Assembly: GCA_947476765.1 (NCBI GenBank)
Contig: CANJRK010000060.1
Coordinates: 1-6,028, forward strand
DNA length: 6,028 nt
Direction: 5' to 3'
From: Actinomycetota bacterium
GTDB lineage: Bacteria; Actinomycetota; Actinomycetes; S36-B12; UBA5976
Below the pieces are notes generated by a model, which saw only the letters and a program-made list of their open reading frames with translations, did not search any database and had not been told where the DNA came from. The position numbers and the translations under genes were made by a program. Of this stretch, positions 1-4,754 are shown one piece after another. Each line of letters opens with the position of its first letter. The first letter of the stretch is position 1.

Positions 1-279
1 CTGCCAGATGATTCTGGCTGGGTAATTGATACTCCAGGACTTCGTTCCTTTGGCTTGGCTCACGTCAAACCAGCAGACATAATCGAATCATTTCCAGAAT
101 TAGTTGCAGGTGCAATTGAATGCCCTCGGGCTTGCACTCATGTAAATGCAGCAGGTGTTGCGCCACCTGATTGCGCGCTCGATACTTGGGTTGCGCAAGG
201 GCAGGCAGGCGATGCTGGATTAAGTCGGTTGAGTTCCTTGCGCCGACTCTTGGTCGCCCTGCAAACGCCTTCTAGCTAA
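1..279 (+). CDS. rsgA: Ribosome small-subunit GTPase RsgA, 3' part (partial, 5' end outside window)
   Basis: This is the last 92 codons of RsgA (YjeQ/YloQ), a circularly permuted GTPase that acts in late assembly of the 30S ribosomal subunit in the cytoplasm. The open frame enters at base 1 and ends with TAA at 277-279. The G3 motif DTPG lies at fragment residues 10-13 and is followed by LRSFGL, typical of the family. After it comes the C-terminal zinc-binding helical domain with C41, C45, H47 and C58, a C-X3-C-X-H-X10-C arrangement. The C-terminal helix is arginine- and leucine-rich, as expected. As I recall, the last ligand spacing is longer than in E. coli YjeQ (X5). The last 60 bases overlap the convergent DUF1232 gene. 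The G4 and G1 motifs and the OB-fold must lie upstream of the window. Identification is firm; only completeness is unknown. Confidence 0.95.
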   Translation: MPDDSGWVIDTPGLRSFGLAHVKPADIIESFPELVAGAIECPRACTHVNAAGVAPPDCALDTWVAQGQAGDAGLSRLSSLRRLLVALQTPSS

Positions 280-648
280 TTCATAGTGATCTTCAGTTAT
301 CGCTGGTCCGAGTCGCTTTAACACCAACATTAAAACTGCGAAATCATCAGTGAAACCAAAGCCGGCGATTAGGTCAGGAAATAGATCCATCGGCAAAATA
401 AAGTAAGCGATAGCTGCAGCCAGGGTGGCCTTTACTTTGATTGACGTTTTTGGATCACGTAACGCGTAGTAGGCCGCAGTAATTTGCGTAGTGAATGGAA
501 TTTTGTCGGCATTCGCTGAAAGTTTTGCTGGAAAGGCATTTAAAATTTCGGTGATTTTTTCGGGATTAGAAAGTATGTCGTTGATTCCGCGATTCACTGC
601 CTTTTGGCTCTGGCTATCTAGATTTTCCAGTTTGGATTTTTTACTCAC
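220..648 (-). CDS. DUF1232 (YkvA-type) small membrane protein
   Basis: This 142-residue protein has a DUF1232 core at about residues 57-110. The diagnostic run is YYALRDPKTS followed by a hydrophobic stretch, then FILPMDLFPDLI, a glycine-rich turn and GFTDDFAVL. The two hydrophobic segments (about 73-88 and 101-112) suggest membrane association. The N-terminal 50 residues are charged and mostly helical. The biochemical role of DUF1232 proteins is not established and I assign none. The start is GTG at 646-648. It is favoured by a purine-rich ribosome site AGGGG seven bases upstream, and the other nearby GTG is out of frame and hits a stop at once. The last 19 codons and the stop lie antisense to the end of rsgA, so the hydrophilic tail (RRRLQGDQESAQG) is constrained by both genes. 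The gene is divergent from hisN. Confidence 0.85.
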   Translation of the reverse strand: MSKKSKLENLDSQSQKAVNRGINDILSNPEKITEILNAFPAKLSANADKIPFTTQITAAYYALRDPKTSIKVKATLAAAIAYFILPMDLFPDLIAGFGFTDDFAVLMLVLKRLGPAITEDHYELARRRLQGDQESAQGTQPT

Positions 649-655
649 TGACTCA

Positions 656-660
656 CCCCT
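656..660 (-). promoter_or_regulatory. Shine-Dalgarno site of the DUF1232 gene
   Basis: Read on the minus strand, AGGGG sits seven bases before the GTG start at 648. It supports this GTG as the start and marks the gene as leadered. Its neighbours hisN and the transporter lack a comparable site. Confidence 0.55.
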
Positions 661-699
661 AACCCGATGCCAAGTTTCTAACTCCCAGCCTAAGCCAGT

Positions 700-705
700 T
701 ACAGT
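700..705 (+). promoter_or_regulatory. Putative -10 box of hisN, implying a leaderless transcript
   Basis: TACAGT matches the actinobacterial -10 pattern TAnnnT. It ends six bases before the ATG at 712, so transcription would start on or next to the A of the start codon. No Shine-Dalgarno sequence precedes the ATG and an in-frame TAA lies at 706-708, which agrees with a leaderless start. This is an inference from spacing alone. Confidence 0.4.
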
Positions 706-711
706 TAATAC

Positions 712-1482
712 ATGAATTCCGATCTTAAGCTGGCCTTAGAAATGGCTGATGCTGCTGATGCGATTTCAATGGCACGCTACCGCGCTCTTGATCTCAAGAT
801 CGAAACAAAGCCAGATTTCACTCCGGTAACTGAGGCAGATCGAGCCGTCGAAACAGCGCTGCGCAACACATTAAGTGTCACTCGGCCAACAGATGGAATC
901 ATCGGTGAAGAATTCCCCAATACCAACGAAGATGCGTTGCGAACTTGGATTATTGACCCTATCGATGCAACAAAAAATTATGTTCGCGGTGTCCCAGTTT
1001 GGGGAACCCTGATTGCTCTGGCAATCGAAGGTGAGCCAATTGTTGGAGTGGTTTCTGCCCCTGCCATGGGACGGCGCTGGTGGGCAAGTCCCGAAGACGG
1101 CGCATTCACGCAAGACGTGGACGGTTCGATTCGAAAAATTTCACCTTCGAAAGTTCAAGCACTTACTGATGCCTCATTTTCTTATTCAGATGCAGTCGGC
1201 TGGGATTTGCTTGGCAAAGATGCGCTAACGAAAGTAACTGGTGCAGTTTGGCGCACCAGAGGTTACGGTGACTTTTGGTCGCACCTGTTAGTGGCCGAGG
1301 GCGCTGTTGATATTGCCATTGAACCCGAGTTGCAAAACTATGACATGGCTGCTTTCATCGCGATCGTGATTGCAGCTGGCTGTAAAGTCACTGGGGCCCA
1401 GGGCCAAAGTGCAATGCAAGCCGGACACGCGATCACTACAAATGCCTTGTTACATGACCAGGTTTTGGGATTACTTAACTAA
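712..1482 (+). CDS. hisN: Histidinol-phosphatase, inositol-monophosphatase family
   Basis: This 256-residue enzyme is of full family length. HisN hydrolyses L-histidinol phosphate to L-histidinol, the penultimate stage of histidine biosynthesis, in the cytoplasm with magnesium. Visible motifs are TPVTEADRAVE (37-47), GEE (65-67, E66 the likely first metal ligand), DPIDATKNY (82-90, with D82 and D85 as ligands) and NYDMAAF (209-215, D211 the last ligand). The run NYVRGVPVW after the DPID motif is typical of actinobacterial HisN and favours this over a general inositol monophosphatase. The usual glycine of DPIDGTKN is alanine here (A86). The start is ATG 712, the first start after an in-frame TAA at 706-708, with no ribosome site. 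The 3' end overlaps the convergent P450 gene by 12 bases. Inositol- or another sugar-phosphatase activity remains the alternative. Confidence 0.85.
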   Translation: MNSDLKLALEMADAADAISMARYRALDLKIETKPDFTPVTEADRAVETALRNTLSVTRPTDGIIGEEFPNTNEDALRTWIIDPIDATKNYVRGVPVWGTLIALAIEGEPIVGVVSAPAMGRRWWASPEDGAFTQDVDGSIRKISPSKVQALTDASFSYSDAVGWDLLGKDALTKVTGAVWRTRGYGDFWSHLLVAEGAVDIAIEPELQNYDMAAFIAIVIAAGCKVTGAQGQSAMQAGHAITTNALLHDQVLGLLN

Positions 1483-2805
1483 CCGCGAGATTCTTACTGG
1501 CATTCCACCAATAGGACGCAGGGTTACCGAAGCATCAATTGGTACTGGCTCATTATGTATTGCAGTAATCTGCCAATTTTTTGCCAAGTGCGCAAGAATC
1601 ATTGACCCTTCGAGGCGCGCCATTTCTTTGCCGATGCAAAGTCGGGAACCCGCACCAAATGGCAAATAGCCAAGTTGAGGTGCACCTTCACTGAATCGAT
1701 CAGGCTGGAACTCATCCGGCGACTCCCATGCTTTGGAGTTGCGATGCACTAACCATGGACTAACGATCACTAACGAGTTCGCGGGAATTTCAAATCCATC
1801 AACTGTAATGTCACTTAATGTGCGCCGAGTGATAATCCAGGCTGGTGGATAAAGCCTTAGTGACTCATCAAATACCAGCTTCGCAGAATCGGGATCTAAT
1901 TGTAATTTTTGCATCTCACTGGGATTTGTGATCAGTAGTTGCCAAGCCCAAGTCAGAGCACTTGCCACTGTCTCGTGTCCAGCAACAATGAAGGTTACGA
2001 TTTCATCCCGAATTTGTTGCTTAGTGAGTGGAATTTCTAAGTCTGGGTCAAGAAGTACATCCAACATGTCGCGAATTGGTGCTTCGGGCAGCAGCAAGTT
2101 ACTACGTCTTGCTGCGATTATCGAATCGACAGCTTTATCGAGTCTTGAAATTGCGCGGCGCATCTTTAGGTTGCCCGGAGTTGGGATAGCCATCGGCAAA
2201 GAAAGCGGATTGCGCGCTTTGGCTACGACGCCATGAAGCGCAGCTAAGGTAGCCGAGGTAATTTCATCAACTTCATCGTCAATAGCCACACCAAATAGTG
2301 CACCGCATGTTATCTCTAATGCAATTGACATCATGGCGTGATCAATGTCAACAATTGCTGAACCAGTTTGCGTTAACTCTTCCCATTGGTTATCAAGTTT
2401 TGTTAAGCCAACCGTTACATGGTGCTCGGATAACGCAATCATTTCCTGATGGAATGCAGGTTGGAGCATTCGTCGTCGTGGTCGCCAGGCTTGAGTGTCA
2501 GCGGTAAGTAATCCCTCCCCTGTTACTAATGACAAATTGTTGTACTGCAATGTCTGTTTAGAAGTTTGCTTACTTTGATTAACCAAAATCTCGCGAGCAC
2601 CTTCAGGCGAGCTGATCAAGTAAGTAGCAGGCTTCGGAATTGGAAATTGAACAACATCTCCGTGTTCTTGCCATACCTGCTCTAGATAAGTAAGTGGATC
2701 TTTCAAAATGGAATTTAGGCTGCGCAGCATTTTGCCGCCAGCAGGTCCAGGCGCCGTTACTGGCGTATTCCAGCCATAGCGCTTAGGAAGTTTTGGTCCA
2801 GACAT
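1471..2805 (-). CDS. Cytochrome P450 (CYP175/CYP4-like group)
   Basis: This complete 444-residue soluble bacterial P450 is a haem-thiolate monooxygenase with no N-terminal membrane anchor. It shows WRPRRR of helix C (W107, R111), the I-helix oxygen-activation motif AGHET (275-279), the K-helix ExxR pair (E314, R317), LYPPAWIITRR (318-328), FQPDRF (366-371) and the haem loop FGAGSRLCIG with axial C390. From memory the K-helix region, the AGHETVASALTW stretch and a TGEGLLT segment (95-101) closely resemble Thermus CYP175A1, a beta-carotene hydroxylase. Terpene P450s such as PtlI share some of these motifs, so the substrate is open. Electrons should come from a ferredoxin and reductase, and none is encoded in the window. 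The ATG (2803-2805) directly follows the transporter TAA with no gap and no ribosome site, suggesting translational coupling. The 3' end overlaps hisN. Confidence 0.95.
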   Translation of the reverse strand: MSGPKLPKRYGWNTPVTAPGPAGGKMLRSLNSILKDPLTYLEQVWQEHGDVVQFPIPKPATYLISSPEGAREILVNQSKQTSKQTLQYNNLSLVTGEGLLTADTQAWRPRRRMLQPAFHQEMIALSEHHVTVGLTKLDNQWEELTQTGSAIVDIDHAMMSIALEITCGALFGVAIDDEVDEITSATLAALHGVVAKARNPLSLPMAIPTPGNLKMRRAISRLDKAVDSIIAARRSNLLLPEAPIRDMLDVLLDPDLEIPLTKQQIRDEIVTFIVAGHETVASALTWAWQLLITNPSEMQKLQLDPDSAKLVFDESLRLYPPAWIITRRTLSDITVDGFEIPANSLVIVSPWLVHRNSKAWESPDEFQPDRFSEGAPQLGYLPFGAGSRLCIGKEMARLEGSMILAHLAKNWQITAIHNEPVPIDASVTLRPIGGMPVRISRLVK

Positions 2806-3699
2806 TTAGGAAAGTGCCGATTGCTCATTACGCTTCAGCGGAAGTAAGCCAAGCACAAGTGCGCTACCTAGCAAAATACAAGCTGCGCCAATCAAGTCTG
2901 TTGCAGTTACTTTTTCCCCGAGGAATACCGCACCAACAAAGACGGCAACGACTGGAACCATAAATTCAGTAGTAAGTGCCTTGGTCGCGCCAATTTCTGC
3001 AACAAGTCGGAAGTAGAGGATGTAAGCCAGGGAGCTTGCTGTGCCAGCTAATAGGAACAACCAACCGAAAGACGAAATAGTTGGAGTCTTAACGATTGGA
3101 ACAATGAACATAAATGGCAACAAATACAGTCCGCCAAAGGTAAACGTTCCAATGGTTTGTTCCCAAGCACCTATGTGTTGCGCTTTTAATTTTGAATAAT
3201 TACCGCCGAGTGCGAATCCAAATGAGGCAATTGATGAACCGATAAAACCAAGTAAGAAATTCATATCGAGTGCTTGGGAAGATAATCCAATCAGGATGAC
3301 AACTCCCCCAAAGCCAATCCAGAGTCCCAAGATCATTAACTTGGTGTGCTTTTGCTTGCCCCACACCCGCTCAATTAAGGCGCTGTATAACGGAATGGTT
3401 GTAACCAAAATTGCCGTTAACGCAGTTCCTAATTTAGAAAGCGCAAACGTCATCCCACCAAGATTCATTGCAACGGATGTAGCACCTAGGATCGCAAAAT
3501 GTTTCGTGTCGTTGACATCGTAAGTCAACGCAACTTTCATAACCTTGGCAAGGACTAGCAAAATTAGAACTGCTGCAAACGCCCGAAAACTAACGCCACC
3601 AACCCAGCCGAAAGTAGCAATCACTTTAGTTAGCCAGACAAAAGATAAACCCCAGAACATGAAGGTCCAAAAGTACATATTGAGTTGGCGAGGCGTCAC
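2806..3699 (-). CDS. EamA/DMT-superfamily transporter, ten membrane helices
   Basis: This 297-residue inner-membrane protein has two EamA repeats, about residues 8-138 and 149-285. Approximate helices are 8-26, 36-52, 67-85, 92-110, 120-138, 147-167, 183-201, 211-230, 243-261 and 266-286. Family signatures include FWGLSFVW in helix 1, IPLYSALIE at the end of the fourth helix, and FLGEKVTATDLIGAACILLG near the C-terminus. DMT transporters usually export metabolites or amino acids, but some import, and the substrate cannot be read from sequence. The start is GTG 3697-3699, the first start after an in-frame TAG. An ATG at codon 8 is possible, but the first helix fits the GTG. A -10-like TAGAGT sits six bases upstream, so the start may be leaderless. 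The stop abuts the P450 ATG, and the nucleoside hydrolase lies 48 bases upstream on the same strand. Confidence 0.9.
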   Translation of the reverse strand: MTPRQLNMYFWTFMFWGLSFVWLTKVIATFGWVGGVSFRAFAAVLILLVLAKVMKVALTYDVNDTKHFAILGATSVAMNLGGMTFALSKLGTALTAILVTTIPLYSALIERVWGKQKHTKLMILGLWIGFGGVVILIGLSSQALDMNFLLGFIGSSIASFGFALGGNYSKLKAQHIGAWEQTIGTFTFGGLYLLPFMFIVPIVKTPTISSFGWLFLLAGTASSLAYILYFRLVAEIGATKALTTEFMVPVVAVFVGAVFLGEKVTATDLIGAACILLGSALVLGLLPLKRNEQSALS

Positions 3700-3747
3700 G
3701 TCATAACTCTATCGGCGGCGCCAGGAACATATAGGTAGGGCGTTTAA
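3700..3747. other. 48-base gap between nucleoside hydrolase and transporter genes
   Basis: Both flanking genes are on the minus strand. I see no terminator-like hairpin followed by a T-run, so read-through from the hydrolase into the transporter is plausible. A -10-like TAGAGT at 3706-3711 (minus strand) could give the transporter-P450 pair its own start. A second AT-rich stretch around 3729-3735 is a weaker alternative. Confidence 0.5.
3706..3711 (-). promoter_or_regulatory. Putative -10 box of the transporter-P450 unit
   Basis: On the minus strand TAGAGT (TAnnnT) ends six bases before the GTG at 3699, the same spacing seen at hisN. A transcript would begin at the GTG itself. No ribosome site is visible. 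No clear -35 box is present, so confidence is modest. Confidence 0.35.
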
Positions 3748-4710
3748 CTACTTTCGCTTACCCAAGGTGTCAATGGCTTCGATTAAAAGATTCCAAAATT
3801 TATCGACATCAAGTTCTATTGCTACGTCCACATTGGCAACCTGTCCCGTTGTGCCATGAAGGTCCACCACTGTGGCTCCTCTGGTTAACTCGCCAGTTAG
3901 CTCTACAGATACCGGAGCAGAAATAAGTTTTGCCACACTCATATCAATGATGATGGCGAGGGCAACAGGATCGTGTACCGGCGGATCGGGCATGTTAAAA
4001 ACATCTCGATAAGTTGTGGCAAAAAACTTCAGTAGATCAACAACTGTCTGTGCCAGTTTTGTATCTAATGCGGAAATTCGATCCAATACTTCTGGCGTAG
4101 CTAACGCTTGGTGAGTTATGTTTAAGCCCGACATAATCAGCGGCAGTCCGCTACGCAAGACTATGTCAGCAGCTTCCGGGTCCGCCCAAATATTGAATTC
4201 CGCATATGGTGTCCAATTGCCGCGTTCCGTACTGCCACCCATAAATGAAATGTGCTCAATTTTTGAATGCAATTCCGGATGGGCCTTCAGAAACATCGCG
4301 ATGTTTGTTAGTGGTCCAGTAGGAATCAATGTCACCTTGCGATCTGATGCCGAAACTAGCTCTGCAATTAATTCGACTGCGGTGAGTGGTGACAATTCAA
4401 AAGTTGGCTCCGGCAATTCAGCGCCATCTAGTGCCGATGCACCGTGAATTGAAGGTGCGGCACTTGCCTTGCCCGCTATCGGATCGTTCGCACCTTTTGC
4501 AACAGGCACCACTATGTTTGCTACCGCGCACATCCGAAGTGCGTTGTAGGTAACTTTTTCAAGTGAACCATTTCCTGAGACCGTCGTAATGCCTAACAGC
4601 TCAATCGCAGGATTTGCAGCAGCCAACAAAATTGTCATCGCGTCGTCATGCCCTGGATCGCAATCCAAAATAACTGGTGTTGGCAATGTCATATATCCAT
4701 TGTGCCTCAC
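3748..4710 (-). CDS. Nucleoside hydrolase (IU-NH / Rih family)
   Basis: This family hydrolyses the N-glycosidic bond of ribonucleosides to free base and ribose, in the cytoplasm, with a catalytic calcium. The 320-residue protein has the N-terminal DCDPGHDDA motif (16-24). By analogy with Crithidia IU-NH, D18 is the general base and D22 and D23 belong to the calcium site. It also has IHG (88-90), PTGPLTNIA (130-138), FMGG (156-159), EFNIWADPEAA (171-181) and PPVHDPVA (243-250), with H246 and D247 matching the C-terminal active-site pair. Base preference (purine, pyrimidine or both) cannot be fixed. The start is uncertain: GTG 4708-4710 is the longest frame, but ATG 4690-4692 (codon 7) places the DCDPGHDD motif at the usual distance from the N-terminus, and CACAAT six bases before it resembles a -10 box. 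It probably leads the minus-strand operon and supports nucleoside scavenging. Confidence 0.93.
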   Translation of the reverse strand: MRHNGYMTLPTPVILDCDPGHDDAMTILLAAANPAIELLGITTVSGNGSLEKVTYNALRMCAVANIVVPVAKGANDPIAGKASAAPSIHGASALDGAELPEPTFELSPLTAVELIAELVSASDRKVTLIPTGPLTNIAMFLKAHPELHSKIEHISFMGGSTERGNWTPYAEFNIWADPEAADIVLRSGLPLIMSGLNITHQALATPEVLDRISALDTKLAQTVVDLLKFFATTYRDVFNMPDPPVHDPVALAIIIDMSVAKLISAPVSVELTGELTRGATVVDLHGTTGQVANVDVAIELDVDKFWNLLIEAIDTLGKRK

Positions 4711-4754
4711 CCAGCCAGATAGTCTTTATGAGCCTCGTCTATAGGATGTGAAGT
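4711..4754. other. 44-base divergent intergenic region (nucleoside hydrolase / aconitase X)
   Basis: This short gap lies between divergent starts. On the plus strand TAGGAT (4742-4747) could act as a -10 box, and AGGA inside it could act as a weak ribosome site. On the minus strand no good -10 box is placed for the GTG start: CTATCT lies at the expected distance but matches poorly. The gap is too short for two separate -35/-10 promoters plus operators without overlap, unless one start lies inside a gene. Confidence 0.5.
4742..4747 (+). promoter_or_regulatory. Putative -10 box (or weak ribosome site) of the aconitase X gene
   Basis: TAGGAT fits TAnnnT and lies seven bases before ATG 4755, implying a leaderless transcript. 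AGGA (4743-4746), eight bases before the ATG, could instead be a Shine-Dalgarno sequence. The two readings are exclusive for a given transcript, and the sequence alone does not choose between them. Confidence 0.35.

Larger units (their letters stand above)
649..711. other. 63-base divergent intergenic region (DUF1232 / hisN)
   Basis: This gap separates the divergent starts of the DUF1232 gene and hisN and must hold both promoters. On the plus strand TACAGT (700-705) is a plausible -10 box for hisN. A short tandem repeat AGTTA (697-701 and 703-707) overlaps it. No good -35 hexamer is visible. On the minus strand only the ribosome site AGGGG is clear. Confidence 0.6.

Noticed and set aside
491..715. 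Plus-strand frame of 74 codons opposite the DUF1232 start and into the hisN promoter
   Set aside because: It is antisense to a conserved domain, has no ribosome site, and runs into the intergenic gap with no recognisable protein.
871..1228. Overlapping frames on both strands inside hisN
   Set aside because: hisN motifs are continuous through this region, and these frames show no conserved residues.
1370..2507. Plus-strand frames of 69-102 codons within the P450 gene region
   Set aside because: All are antisense to an intact P450 with all its signature motifs, and the products look random.
3717..3722. GGCGCC palindrome in the gap before the transporter, as a terminator or operator
   Set aside because: The six-base palindrome is too short, has no T-run, and is expected by chance in GC-rich patches.
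1471..4710. A biosynthetic gene cluster made of nucleoside hydrolase, transporter and P450
   Set aside because: There is no core biosynthetic enzyme, redox partner or regulator. The hydrolase looks like ordinary nucleoside salvage separated by a 48-base gap, so only the transporter-P450 link is kept.
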